DNA of 64,000 bases from Candolleomyces eurysporus (GCA_027579435.1 JANBPK010000731.1:48835-112834); one strand, 5' to 3'. Positions 33,921-47,300 are shown, counted from the first letter of the stretch. The notes: generated from the letters alone by a model not told the origin. A program made the numbers and translations.

Positions 33921-36900
33921 AAGACATGATCAGTTCTTGTTTGACGTTCGCACCGTCTTGACAATATAATCAAGAAAGAAAGAAAGAAAGGAACGGAAAA
34001 GAACGCAAACAGATTGAGGGATATTTCTTAGCCATGAAATAAGAGGCTCTCAAGATATTGAAGATATTGAAGGAGAGAAAGCTGGCAATGACGTGCGGGG
34101 GTAATCCAAGCAACATCGATCATGAGTTCAATAGGAGCTCAGGAATTACGTTCGAGCGCATGCCGATGACAGAATGAAAGGTGGAGAATCGTGAAAAGAT
34201 GGGTATGTAAGGTTCATAGAGCTCACCTTCGAGTACCATCTCCCTTCTTCTTCAATCAGCATGGGCTCCGTTAGATTGGGGAACGTCACCTACTCGTCGG
34301 GAGTCTTCTTGCCCATGGTGCAAAATTCTAGGAGTAGAATAGCAAGGGGAAAGCTGAAATAAAAGTATTGGATGATTGAAGGATCGATGGATGGACCAAT
34401 GCTACAGTCGGTGATGAGTCTCTCACCACGTTACAGGTCACGGGGGGTGCGAAACCGAGAAACCCTCGTAATCATGTATATGGCGCCTGGGAGGAGTCAC
34501 TCTCTTACCTTGTCTCTTACCTGGTATGTCCGCGTCTCTTTATCCCAGAAGCACGCGGTGCTCTCCTGGCTTTTGCTCCTCTTATCCTACACCAACTCAG
34601 GACCGGTCTGAGAGAAAACGGAAAGGCACCACAACATCTCGATTTCAACGAAGACGGTCAAGGATGCGGCCTGCGGCAATAGTATTCGACTCTCGAGGTT
34701 CGATCACCTTATGATGATTTTGGGGACCTTCGTAAGTGGACGTGAATTCTGGAGCGCAAATATGAATTGAGGAAGATGAAAAGGCCCTCGCCGGATAGAA
34801 GAGTCGGATAAACGGACGATCGCGATACGAAGGTGCCTTCCTACTCGACGTCCAGAGCTTATGCTGAGACGAATCACGAGTCGTCCAAATCTACCCCTTG
34901 ACGAGTCCGTCTATCTTCTCGATTGTCATGAATTTGCCCGACGCAAGCCATGCCAATGTGAGTATTGGACCTTCCCGACGACTTTCTTCCTAATTCTTCC
35001 ATAGAAAAGCCGTATTGAGAAGAGAGCACGGACGCCGCTCCGTAAGAAGACAGGAAGGAGCTGGGAAGAAGAAGAGAGCTAGAAAGTAGAAGATGAATTG
35101 CGATCGTTCGTGAATACGGACTTACAACGACCATCTATGCGGGCATACGAGCGGCTGTTAGCTGGGAGGAAAGGTGCAGCATTTGGTCTGCTGTAGCAAT
35201 GGAAGCTAGCGAGGAGTAGGGAGTTTTCAATGACCTACTGCTAGGCGCTAATGCGGTGTGGACCTCTGCTCTCAATATAGAGACATGGACTGGTGGCTAC
35301 CAGAAAGATGTCGGTCTTGTTAATAGGGGAGGGATAGGTCTAAAATTTAGGGAACACAATGGTCGGTGTCGATCTTCTTTCCTTTAGACACAGCTCACAC
35401 CCAATCCTGGTCTCGTACCTTTTTCTATGCGTGTATACAGTGCATGAGGTTGAGACCTTGGACGACCGCTGGGAATTTCGACCTCTTGTCTTTGCACGCG
35501 AGAACACGAACCTCCGTCGCTTTTCTCCCAACAGTATTCCTCCTGGATCTGTCGCATCTAGACGGAATCACGTTGCATCGACTATTGATAGGACGTGGTG
35601 CGTTTTGCGATGAAAGGGCTTGAAAGACCGTATGGGTTCGAATCCGCAGTCGTCATAGGCAAAAGCAGGTGGTCCCGCCCTGAGGATAGGTTCATTCTAC
35701 GACTGGTATCTAGACAGACACCCGGTTTCTTGGTGATCGGGTCGAAGAAAGGACACTAGATGTGTTTGAAATCTCCAGATGGATCTGGGCGTTCGATTCG
35801 GCTTCTATCGACTAGCAATGCAAGCCCAACCGGCAAGTGGATACTTTCAACTCTGGATTGTTGATACAGTCCTGTTGATTACGGGCAATCCTGACTTTTT
35901 TGAAGGAGTATGTCATCATCGGTCTGACGGTCAGTGTTAGCCACGAAATCGGGTGCTCGAGAAGATCTAGTTACGTGCTCGCACCAGATTGACGCGGCCA
36001 TGCTGATAATGGGGCCAAAGGAATCCGTCCGATGGCCAAAACCGGTCTGAGAACGCGTCGCCGTGCTTGAGTCCTATCTGGTGAATAGCAAACGAATATA
36101 GAATCTGGGTCCGAAGAAAATCTTGACGGACTCTGGGTCCAATCATGACTGTAGACTGGGATAGGGTGTACAACGATTCAAAAGTCGGATATTCGCTATT
36201 TGATGCTGGGTCTGCATGACAGGTCGACGGCTGCCTGGTTTCGTGTTCGTCTGTTCGTTGTGGACCGAGTTGGTCGGTATCGCTTCGCTCGCCGTGGCTC
36301 TTCTTGTGACAATCCAAACCATACTCCATTCAACGAGCTCCTTCGATGATTCCCCTTGGCATCCAGACACTGAGGGTTAGGCGGTTCGAAGGGATAGGAC
36401 ACGACAGGTTCGAGTTAGAGAGGGACACCTATCTCCCGAAGGAGTTGGCTTATGACGGGGGATGGACACGAATACACCCTGGGGATTAACAGAGAGTTCA
36501 TCGATGGACGAAGGGCGTACCTATCGAGGGTTTATATAGAGCTCTACTGAATGGAAATGGAGACGGTCCGGTTGCGTATACGTCCCATGGTGTGTGTTCA
36601 TTAAATCGACAACGGCATCGTTGTATGGAGGGTTGTTGGTCGTGCGTGTACTTGCGGTTGGGTACACGACGAAGATGGGAATTGATGCCGAGTGTGCGCG
36701 TGGCGTGCGGAATCGTGCCTCGAGTCTTTCCATCACGCCTCACTCCCATCTTCTGTTTGTCTCAAATTCTGGAGCTAGGCCTTGTATACGATCTATTTTT
36801 CTAGGCATAGCACCTTTAACCATCCGTCCACGAGTCTATCGATCCAATATGTTCTTACTTCCAAGGTACCCAGCCATTTCCACACCCCCGGATCGTCCAG

Positions 36901-38581
36901 AGCTGCTTCGAGGGCCGCCCGGTAACTCGATTTGCGTCGAAGACGAGAGGAACCTATCGCTGGATGTCAAGCAGAGCTTCCATCCCGTCCAAGACAACCT
37001 GATGCCGAGACAAGAGGAACCTAACCCATCGTCGAGACCGTCTGTCCCGCTCAAAACTTCCCCATTATCGGCCGTATTCACGGTCGTTGGCGCGCTAGGC
37101 CGCCTCGAGCTGGCTCTTCATTCGCCTCGCATCTAAAGCATCATCAATACCACGACCATTTCCATTTGACCGTGACTTCATCGGTAGATATAAGGGGGGT
37201 TTCGCTGACATAGGTTGCAACCTTGTTTTGCTCTTGTCTCCATTGGCTATCAACTTTGCTTCGTCTCGATCCTGTCACATCGCCAAGAGGAAGTTCTCGC
37301 TACCGCGCTCTGGCGAGATGTATCGGTGTACGTCCCGGCTCTGCAAGAACGATGTCATCGTTCAAATAAGAGACGAGGGGCGTGACAAACCTATCTATGG
37401 TGCTGGGCGGAAGCAATTGGTACGCCCCACGTATATCTGACCTCGACCGTAATGTTTACCTCCTTTACCTGCTGATCTCATGCTTTCTTGGATGGATAAG
37501 AGATGCTTGACATTTTACTATCTGAACGCCGGGACAATGCGGTTTTATATGGGTGGTACATGTGATTTATACGATTATGTTAGAGATTGGAGGTGTATAG
37601 AGGTTATACATCTCCTTGGAACACTGCAGTGAAGCTCGAATGGAATACGAAGCGGTCCGTAATTCTGATGTATGGGGCTAGTCTTTACCGTTCTATGGAG
37701 GGTCGAACCCACCTCTGATAACTTCAGGTCTATGTGTATTCGTCTACAAGTTTCGGACGCTGCTTCTGCGTGTACCTTTAGATCACGTTGGTCGTTCCAG
37801 TTTGTCTGTTTAGTTCGAACGCGGCGGGAGGTCGGAAGTTCAGAGGTATAGCTATGGACCGGAGATTTCCTCATAGTGCCATCAAATCTCGTGACCATGA
37901 GTGCCCCGCGATGCGTCATCGAACGAGACTGCGGTTCGGACCGCCACATCATTCCTCTGTCCCGTTGTCATGCAGTTCGCTTCTTCACAGTCGATGAAGA
38001 GATCGGAAAGCCAATCTTTAGAACAAATAGCGCCTATTTCCGAGTCAAGCCTAGGCTCGGTACGTCTTCCCTGGCGGGTGGAACCGAGATGTAGATCTTA
38101 AATCTGCGGGTGAGTTTTCCAATCTTTGAGTGCGTCACTTCTTACAGCGCTAGACTAGGACTATTTCAGTTTCTTCTCCTCTCACTATAGACTGACTCAA
38201 TCTTATACGTACTCAGCCTCTTACAAGGCGTGTTACTCGGGAAATTCATGAAATGAAGCTTTGCGCTCACCAGACGCTTGGTTCGTACCTGTCCTCTATT
38301 TTTNAAATATATCAGCCTTTTTTCGCTTTTTTTTTATTTTTTTCTCTCCTGTCTTTCGTCGTTCTCTTTGTGTTTTTTATTCAGGCGATGACTCTTCAAG
38401 GCACCGATGTAGATATGGAATCATACCATCGGAGCCTCCGAACAGTCATCGTAGCTCCTGGTTGCTGGTATAAAAAGAACGCATCACTGTAGCCTCCTCA
38501 GATGTTTGTTCTCGTACCGCGATGTCCGTAGGTGTTACCTCCCTTCCCGTTAACGGTCCAGTCGAAGCCGTCTATCCTCCA
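33921..38581. other. 4.6-kb gene-poor stretch
   Basis: No gene is confidently supported. A (GAAA)n-like purine run is at about 33974-33990. A short ATG frame at 36849-37136 (+, 95 residues, Pro/Arg-rich) is the best small candidate, without family resemblance. A frame near 38253-38490 (+) is dominated by a T-rich tract with an N. The GGGTTCGAATCC at about 35636 is tRNA-like only superficially. Confidence 0.4.
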
Positions 38582-40109
38582 ATGGCTAGGAGGTTTCGTC
38601 TGATGCCAAAGTACGTGTTTAGATGTACTTCGACGGTTTATTATTTGTTCTTATTCATTTTCACTGAAATCTAGGTTGTATTTACTCCCGAATTCTCGTT
38701 CTCGGGCCAAGGCCATCATCGCTCAGGATCTTGCCATTAATATGTTGATCTCGGCAAATGTGCAAGGACGTCGCATGTTAATGTGCGAGAACTGTCGCGA
38801 CTCGTTCCTCCCTGTGCGTGTTCGCTTGGTTTTAGTTCGCCTAGCGCGCCGTTGCTTATGGTTGTGCTTGTTCTGGTTTAGTGCCCTGGAAGAGGCATCG
38901 AAGGCCTTTGCTCACTCTGTGTTGAAACGAGAAAACCTGTGAGTTCGAATTTTATTTGCCGCGCAAACAAACATCCTGATCAGTATTTAAGTGCGTCTGG
39001 CCTAGACTGACCGCTTTCAGAAGGGGCGATAATTTCTGCCCTTCCCTCGGCCCTCACTTCGTTGACGCTCTGACTCGCCAGTCAGCCGTCAGAATCGACC
39101 AAGAATTCGACAATCAAGGATCCACCCCGCATTTGTTGTACTCAGATATATCGTTTTCTTCGCGTGAGTTCTCTCGAATACGACGTCCATCTCTGTCCGT
39201 CTCCGTATTTGGTTTATTCATGACGTTCTTTCAGCTCCTGGCTCCCGGTCTCCTGAATCCGAGATGATGTCGACTGAAGAACAGGCCTTCGTCAACGACA
39301 TACCGCCAATCTGGATCTCCGAAAATGCGGAAATAGTCCCCGGTCCTGCTCCTGGTGAACGTACTGCCATGCTGACCGTAGATGGCGAAGTGATTATCGA
39401 CGAATCAGACTACGACGCCTTCAACAGCGTTCCGAGCCCTGAGTCCGATGGGTCTGAAGCCCTTCGTTGCGCCGAGAGCGATAATTGGTGAGCTAAATAG
39501 TTATTCTTTTTATCATTTCTTCAGTTCCGATGAGACCTATTTGTAATCGCTCTCTTCAGATCGTACGGTTTATCCCCCCTTCACGGTCCCATAGTATTCG
39601 TCTTGGGGCTTTAATTGACGATTCTCTTTATGTAGGACTTTACCGCTTGAAAACGCTTTTCAAACGTTAGACGGCGAGCCTCTGGTTAGCCAGGACTTCC
39701 TCGAAGAACTGCTCTTCTTTCTGGACCCCTCTCCTCGGGGACCCCTCGGTTTGCCTGACGGCAGCGCTCTCTCGTCGCCTACTTTTGAAGCGGATTCTTA
39801 GTAAGTATTACCTCCACGAAATGATCTTTGTCTTAGAGCCTTCGCTAAAGATATCTTTCGTACAGCCCCTTGCGCGGTACGTCCTCGAACGTAACCTTGG
39901 AAGACGTACTGTGAGTGATTAATTCGGCGTATCTCGCGATTTTCATCTCTTCATTCTCTTTGTTGTCTTGATTCTGCATGATTTCACTTATTTCATGGGT
40001 ATTGATTCAGATGTTGACCTACAGAAACAGTTCCGACGACGCTTTTTCCACAGATACAGACTACAGTGATGTTCCCGGCTCGAGTCTCTTCGCATTTAGC
40101 GGCTTGTAG
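38582..40109 (+). CDS. Cys-motif, acidic hypothetical protein (tentative model)
   Basis: Exons read as 38582..38610, 38675..38813, 38882..38938, 39021..39163, 39235..39487, 39636..39800, 39866..39910 and 40025..40109. Seven of eight exons chain in phase with good splice sites. The junction 38938/39021 does not close by one base, so either an exon is mis-set or there is a frameshift. The N-terminal part has a zinc-ribbon-like pair of C-x2-C motifs (M-C-E-N-C, then L-C-S-L-C). The rest is acidic and Ser/Pro-rich (I-I-D-E-S-D-Y-D-A-F, F-L-E-E-L-L-F-F-L-D-P), ending S-S-L-F-A-F-S-G-L. That layout recalls a transcription factor with an activation domain, but this is inference; no family is recognised. 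Confidence 0.45.
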
Positions 40110-41407
40110 TACTCGCTGGATATCTGTGGGTTATTTGGGCTTGACCGTTGTTCTCGTCTTCCCGTTCCTTCGGGTTTCGAAATAGTAGTTCGAAGCGTAT
40201 CAATGGCAGAAATATGTACCATATAACATAGACATTGAAGATCGTCATTTATATACATCGAGCAAGTCTGCTCAATGTTAACTGTTCTTCCATCGCACGA
40301 ACTAAGCACCGATCCCTGTTCACTAAGTCGGCACAAGAACTCTGCTATTTGTGCCCTTCGATCTATGTAAGATTCTCTTGACGATCGAAGAGATTCTCAG
40401 GATGCTAGGTTCATTTTGACCGTCTTTCTATCCCACTCAGTTTGTGTAAGTAGGATGCCCTTTAAGATATATTCGTCATCTACCTCGACAGGCTGCACGC
40501 GTACGTCGGAGCTGGGGCCGTACTTGAAACTTGGAGCATAGTTTTTGCTTCTGTTTGTTTTCGGATCGACAGAAGATATATGAAACGTGGAGCTCAGATT
40601 GATGCACGTAAAAATCTTCCAGAAGCACGTCTCTCGATGGCTACGGCCATTGTATTAATATAATACGCGGAATTCCGGGAATTTTTCTACGCTCTTGAGC
40701 CTCTCGAACCTTGAAAATGGTGATTTAAGATCCGTGTATAATGCATATTTGGAAACCTATGACCATATCCTTCGTACCTGTCAGTCTTTTCTGAATAGAA
40801 ACATTTCCAACGGTATGTTACGGATATTGAGCGGACGTGCTAAATTCCAATCGCAGAGGTTTCAAAGTTTTTCGTGTCGACCCTGAGTCTTTCCGATGAA
40901 GGCGTGCGATAGTATTGCCTAGAGCGCGGACAAGAGGGCAATCCATCTTGAATCTGGGTCTATTCCCTACTTGGTGATTGGCGGAGGGGTTAAAGCGCGG
41001 CGATAGAAGGGTTTACTGATGAAGGTGAGGCCCAATTTCCAATTCAGCGCCGCGAGAAGACGGTGGAGAGCATCAGCCGTTCGAATCTGTAGCTGTCGGT
41101 TCCTAGTTCGTTTTCTAGAACCTCTGTCGCCTCCCGCTAGCGTAGGGTGACCGTTGCTAACCCGCTTTCTAACCCTCTGACTGGCCCGGAAAGGGCTCCA
41201 GCGATCCGATTCCAAATACAGAGGTATAGTCACCTTAATTAGCTTGTCTGTCTGGACCCGAGTGAACATCTGATGTCTATTTCAAATATAGATAATGACG
41301 GATTTCAATTGGATTAGAGACAACCGTCTATAGACTACATTTACATACAATTTGTTATACGCACGGATACGGATCTCTGTTCCTGGTGATCACTAGGTGC
41401 CTTTCAC
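40110..41407. other. Intergenic stretch, no gene seen
   Basis: Frames at 40061-40336 (-) and 40967-41269 (-) have ATGs but no domain. The second is very basic and probably spurious. It includes the 3' flanks of two convergent genes. Confidence 0.4.
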
Positions 41408-42004
41408 TTAAAATTCGGGAAGGGGGCCGAACATGTCTTCCCAATGAGTACGCACCCATCTATTTGACCCTTCGTGAGTATAGGAGCTTCGTCGAAGCTC
41501 AAGTCTATGTAGAATAATGAATACTTACTGGCCCACCTCTGTGATGATGTAGTCGGCTTCGTTCCTTCTTAAGTGCGTGTAGGAGTTAGTTGGAGAGGAG
41601 GTAGGCCCGTTAGCCCTGCCGTGTTTCATAATGGCTATGGCGCCCATCCAGGGGCAGCCGAAGATAGCCTTTACGGTACGATTCAGCGGGGTGGTACCAG
41701 TGTGACTGTCTACGAAGATGCGATATGTGAATGGAAGAGGGTGTCCGGTTGAAGAGCTGGCCGTTAAAAAGTAGCTGACGTATCCGTCAGGAAAAAGTAC
41801 GCTGAGGTCGACCTCTTCCCTGGCCAACCTGTCGTCTGTTCTGGAAAAGGTCCAAGCCTCCCATACTTCGGCCCTGGGGCCTACGACTGGGAGAACGATG
41901 ATCTCGAGTTTCCTTTCCTGATGAAGCCACGACGGTTGAATGGGTATTGATGATGGATATGTGACCAATGCCTTCATGTTAAGCACAAATAGATTCGATC
42001 GCAT
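41408..42004 (-). CDS. Small hypothetical protein, 175 residues
   Basis: Two exons, complement of 41408..41459 and 41529..42004, with a 69-nt GTAAGT...AAATAG intron in phase. The protein has a beta-rich look with clear blocks: W-E-A-W-T-F-S-R-T-D-D at about 50-60, F-T-Y-R-I-F-V-D-S near 97, T-P-L-N-R-T-V-K-A-I-F-G-C-P-W-M-G near 110, I-M-K-H-G-R, and a short tail W-V-R-T-H-W-E-D-M-F-G. No signal peptide or membrane segment. Compactness and conserved-looking Trp/Gly/Asn positions suggest a folded single domain of a lineage-specific family; function unknown. The ATG at 42004 was chosen as the first in frame; M10 is an alternative. Confidence 0.58.
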
Positions 42005-42746
42005 CTTAGCGGTCGTAGAACTTACACAGCGTATGCCCTGCGGAGGATACGAAGAAGATCTATGCTAGTACAGAAGCGCGTCTAGTAAGTATGGGTTCTT
42101 CCTCTGACTCCGGTGGATGGTTAACCTACCAATTGGAGAGTTGACTCTGACATGACAGGCTCTTCAACGCTTATCGTTGCGAATCCGCTTATATCGACTT
42201 AGATTCGTTGCAATTTCCGAGAGTATGTTCGAGAGGCTGACTGAAGAGGTGCAGAGTAGAAATGGCGGAGGATAAAGATATCGAAACGGGGCTGGCATAC
42301 AGCATTTTTATACCCTTAACTATGTGTCGAATTTGGCAACAAAAAACATGATTCGTGAATGTTTACATGGGGTCCGCTACCGACAAGGATATCTGAATAT
42401 ACACATATGAAACGCTGCATGATTCATCCCTAGTCATTTGTCTCTGTGGTCGCTCCTGCGAGCCTGATATTTGTTTTGTACATGCGCATCTGATGGACGT
42501 ATCCTGAGCTAAGATATATAAAAAAGTCAGCGATCAACATGTTACGGTTCACAAGTCATGAGGGAATACGAATCAGTCAAAGCGACGTCTGAGGCGTCCC
42601 TGTGATAGACGATCAGGTACATCTCTCCGGTTATGGCTTAGATCGCTGTCTACGCCTTAAAACGTGAGCTTCAGCCCATATATTGATTTACGATCGCACC
42701 CCCCTTCTCGAGCTCATTTCACAGGCAGAACGTCCAAATAAACCAT
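42005..42746. other. Intergenic stretch, no gene seen
   Basis: Upstream region of the 175-residue gene and 3' flank of the next minus-strand gene. No domain-bearing frame and no repeat found. Confidence 0.4.
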
Positions 42747-43979
42747 TTACCTCAATACAAACGGCTCGCCTATTCGTATGTATGTTCCATCGATGTCGTG
42801 AAACATAGACCAATCGATAACCTCAAACGAGGGTCCTCGATATGGCTTGTGCGGCCTCAGCGGATCTGTAGTACGGAAGGTTAGCGGTATCAACCGCCGA
42901 AATTCGAAACAATTAAAGATTGAGAAAGAACGAAGAAAAAGAAAGAGTTAAAAATGGAGAGATGTACCTTCCCTGATCCTGTCGATTACCCAGCACTCTC
43001 TGTCCCCTAGGAACCTAGGTCCAATTTCGCCTGAGGAATATCTCCGAATCCCATGGGGTGGTGCGTATAGAAGCTCAAATGTATGGCCATGGGGAGAGTG
43101 GGTGGTCGTATACTCTCCATTTTCGCACCTCCTTTTCCATGATCTCGGTCCGGGCATGGACAGGGCCAATTTCTCTACGAATGTGGAACGGGCGAACGGA
43201 GCAACAGCTCTTTCACCCGTCATGTAGCAAGTTAGAGGTGCTGTACGATTGAAGTTCGTATTTTCAAAATTAATGGAGCGTTTGCGTCGTAATCGGATGG
43301 GGAGGGAGACGAAGTAAACGTTTCGGTACGATTCCGCGCGTCGAGCATGGTCAGATTGTAGGACGAATGATGGCCACGAAAAAGACGTACTAATTCCCGC
43401 GCCGAGTATATGACGGTATGGCTCGTTCCTAATCAGACGGACGACCACTTTTCGGGTAGATCGACCGTCTTCCTTTACATAGACAAACTTATAACCCCTG
43501 TGTGGCCTGAAATGAGAGCTGCGCTCTCCGGTCAAGCTCCAGGTTCCTGCATCCTCGTAGTGAGAACGATGCACTGCATTTCTGATGGATCGGTGTAGAG
43601 ATCTGCTCTCGATGGGCAATAAAATATCAAATCCGTCGTCCTCGAGCAAACGCTGGATGTGATAGATTCTCGATATGTCGGCGCAGACGTTCAAGGGACA
43701 ACCTTCTGTCGGGCTCCGGAGGAAGAACCTCAATACAGCTTCTCCGTGAATAGCGGCTGATCTCCCGTCCATCAAAGCCAGGAAGCTAGATGCTCTTTGA
43801 ATATAGTTCTCGACGAAGGCTACGAAATCCCATGTTCTATGACTGTAGCTTTCCAGCAAGTATCTGAGGCGAACGTTCAACCGCCCCAACATCTGTACTT
43901 GGGATATCTCTAGGCGATCCAAAAAGGCCTTCAACAGATCGATCTCAGAGCGTAGCAAAAAGAGTTCCAGCGGACCCAT
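42747..43979 (-). CDS. Nucleotidyltransferase-like family protein, motif-degenerate copy
   Basis: Two exons, complement of 42747..42865 and 42968..43979, with a 102-nt GTACAT...CTACAG intron; 376 residues. The N-terminus (F-L-D-R-L-E-I-S-Q-V-Q-M-L-G-R) is F-box-like. Then comes a block W-D-F-V-A-F-V-E-N-Y-I and H-G-E-A-V-L-R-F-F that lines up with the protein at 50.5 kb (G-S-Q-V-L-R-F-F). There the G-S and D-L-D residues of a Pol-beta-type nucleotidyltransferase pattern are present; here they are H-G-E and N-V-C-A-D. A second shared block is V-V-V-R-L-I-R-N-E-P-Y-R-H-I-L. The fold assignment is inference from residue pattern, not a database match. A TATATA box lies 42 bp upstream. If the fold is right, this copy is probably non-catalytic. 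Confidence 0.6.
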
Positions 43980-44396
43980 AGTGCGAAGTTTGAGAGCTCG
44001 AACGAAGAAGCATGACAGGCTATATAGCAATGTTTGGTCTTGTTGATCATAGTTGGTTCAGAGCCGCGTCCTCAATTCAAACACTGCCTCCGACCACATC
44101 CTTTCTGCTGCATCCTGCCACCCATAAACGATTCGACACTGCAACGAAGTGAAGATTCAGTTTCGTGTCTGTGGCAGTGCTTCAGCTACCTACAAACACT
44201 TCCTTTCGAGGATTCTAGTCGATTGAATCAGAAGATGTCGTCCTGCCAGTTCGCTAGACCGGTATACGACGGGATCTGCTCGCCCGAGTCACCTTAGCTG
44301 ACTGGCTATTGATCAGGAACAGAGAGCTCGACAAGTATAAAAAAAAAAAAAAAANGAAAANTATGATCCTGCACCATCTTGGCTTCCTCTTTCATT
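43980..44396. other. Divergent intergenic region with poly-A tract
   Basis: Between the nucleotidyltransferase-like gene (-) and the reductase-like gene (+). Contains an A homopolymer of about 15 bases interrupted by Ns at 44355 and 44361. Likely holds both promoters. Confidence 0.5.
44021..44026 (-). promoter_or_regulatory. TATA box of the 42.7-44.0 kb gene
   Basis: TATATA on the minus strand, 42 bp upstream of the ATG at 43979. It also argues against using the upstream non-ATG start in the same frame. Confidence 0.35.
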
Positions 44397-47300
44397 ATGA
44401 CCTCGAAATCAGTGTCAAAGAACGGTTAGTCTCGTCAACTATCTTGTCTTAGGTCGTGCTCAAACATTCCTCGTGGTCTCTTAGGAGGGTAAGCTCGCAG
44501 TAGTCTTTGTGTCATTCGCCTGACCCGTCGTATTTTTCCGGTTTCTATCAGAGGCGTTCAAGATTTCGACATAGGAAAGGTGAGTAGATCGAACCGTTCA
44601 GATGTCGATAGTGAAGGATTCTCATCCCATTGGTCCAATATCGCAGCTTAAGAGGCGCCTGGCCTTTGTGAGTATCGAAAGTGTCATCGACTCTCCATTC
44701 AAAATTTGATCTACTCCGAATAGACTCTGGGTTCGAGAAGAATCGATGAGCACGATCGTATAAGAATCGATAGGTATACGCTGTCGAATCCCTATCTATC
44801 CTACTCCTAACTGGTGTCGGCAGGATATCATCTATGGTGACGGCTAAGCTGGGGCCTAGGGTATCAAGTCAAGACATCGATGTACGTTGCTCTTAAGGTC
44901 GCATGTCTACGCGTGACAGTAGACTGACTGCCTTTTAGAGGATCGCTGCAGATCTTGCGTCCCAGCTCGAAGTTTCTGACCTTTCGTTCGGGACGATGGC
45001 TTCCAGAATCGAAATCGACTTGCTTTATAGGGAAACCCCGGACACATTCGTTCGCGCCATGCGAAGAGCTTCAATACTTTTGTGCGATCATTTTTATGCC
45101 CTTACTCTGCGTTATAAGGACGAACTCGAAGGAATGATTGTGGGCGATAGGGACCTGCTGCTTTCTTAGTGAGTAGCATACTTATTAGTTCTAGTATGGA
45201 ATTCAACGGATCTAAATTCAGTACGTCCATCAAGTCGATGCGGCGCACCTATCTCCTCAAGAGCGAAGACGAGGTATTCGAGCGACCCCAACATATGTTT
45301 CTTCGAGTGGCTCTGTTCATTCACGGTTCGGATCTAGAGGCGGTGGCTAATTGTTACAACATGATGTCCACCTTGTCTTACGTGCACGCTTCGCCAACCA
45401 TGTACAACGCAGGCACCAAGAATCATCAGCTCAGTTCTTGTTTTTTGCTTCCGGCTGAACCTGAGCCAGACGATGTTTTTTTCAACCTTGGACACTGTGG
45501 CGTCTATAAGTCGGGGAGGAGGAGACGTTGGGTTGGGATTTCATTTGGTACCTAGCAATGGGTTAGTATTCGAATTCGATCAATGGTGTCGCATTCTGAT
45601 TCATCTTAACCAGTTCTAAGGTAGATGGAGTTACGAGGACGGGTCTTCTTCCCGTTCTCAGGGTTTTCGATGCAGCAGTAGATGTATTCGATCACGATTG
45701 CAACAAGAAGCCAAGCGATATCTCGGCATGCATAGAACCCTGGCATGCGGATGTACTAGCTTTCGTTCGAATGAAAAGACACGAGGCTGTAGGATCCGAT
45801 CGCGTCAAGAAGCTGTTTCACGCTCTATGGGTGAACGATTTGTTGTCAGTATCATTTTTGTTTTCTATTTGCGACTTTCCACCGTCTTTTTACCATCCAC
45901 CTCTTCCCCGTATTATCCCGTCACTTGTCTTTTTTNGTTTATGTGCCACGCGCCTAAAACCTTGTCTTGCTAAGGACTTCTTATATCCGTGTTCTCTCGG
46001 CGCTTTATCGGTTTCCTCCCTTTGTTTCGTTTTTCCCTTCCCTTAACTTAGGTCTCGATCACTGTCCATCTTCCTCCCCCTTTATTCATTCATTATGAAG
46101 TATTGCGATATCTTTCTCTGCATAACGCTCACTGCTAGTTTGGAACAGTATGAAGAGGGTAGAACTCGATCAAGCCTGGACACTTTTCTGTCCCAGTCGA
46201 GTGCCCCATCTGGTAGAACAGTGGGGGACCGCCTTTGAAGAGGAGTATGAACGTTTGGAACGAGAGGGAATCGGGAAAGAAACCATTCCTGCCAGAACAC
46301 TATGGCGCGAGATCATTGACAGTATGATCGAGTGCGGAGGACCTTCTGTTCTATTCAAGGACGCCGTGAACGGTAAAATTTCACAGTGCTTGAGTGGTTG
46401 ATAGCTTTTAATCCATTTCTACTAGATAAAAGCAATGAAAAGCAGCTGGGTACGATCACAGGTGGGAATATCTGTACAGAAATCGTTCAATACACGAATA
46501 TCAGTGAAACCGCGACGTGCACTATGGCTTCCCTTGTCTTGCCTTCCTTCGTGAAAGGATACCTTTGGTTCGATTTCAAGTCCATGGAGACCGTTGTACG
46601 GCATATGGTGTTCGCTCTCAACCGCGTATTAGTCAGAACGCGTCCTCCCACCTCTCAGGCGGACCGATCTACTTTCAAGAATCGCGCCATCGGGATTGGA
46701 GTCCAGGGGTTGGCCGACGCGCTGGTGATGATGAACTTGCCCTTCGACTGTGAAGAGGCTTTGCGATTCAACGAGCAGTTGGCTGAATCCATTTATTATG
46801 CCGCTGTTGACGAGAGTTGTAACCTCGTTCGAATTTTCGGAACCTACCCAAATTTCGAAGGGAGTCCATTTTCTCAAGGGATCCTTCAGCACGACTTGTG
46901 GGAGAAGAACTCGAGCACGCTACACCACGACTGGAATGTCTTAAGGCAGAAGGTAACTAAGGGTATCTCAAACTCCCTTCTTACGGCATATATGCCCACT
47001 GCCGGTACCTCTTTAATAACGGGCGTATCCGAATCTGTCGAACCGTTCCATAGGTAAGTCGACGATGATCCAGCTGGCTCTTAAGTTTCAAGGTGGCTTG
47101 CTCATGTAACTTAGTTTGCTATGCACACGGAGGAATATTTCCAGCGAGTCAGTCATGGTGAACCGTCTCTTAATAAAGAAGCTGCAGGCTATCGGTGTCT
47201 GGTCAGATCGCATGAAGGACAGAATATTGGAACTAGGGGGTGAGTGTTCATGTATTCTGATCTTCCTCTCACCAGCATATCCCGTATATCATATTGCATG

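Noticed and set aside
35630..35660. tRNA-like T-arm motif GGGTTCGAATCC
   Set aside because: Only two to three base pairs can form around the loop. No matching D-arm, anticodon arm or acceptor stem is found upstream, so it is not a tRNA gene.
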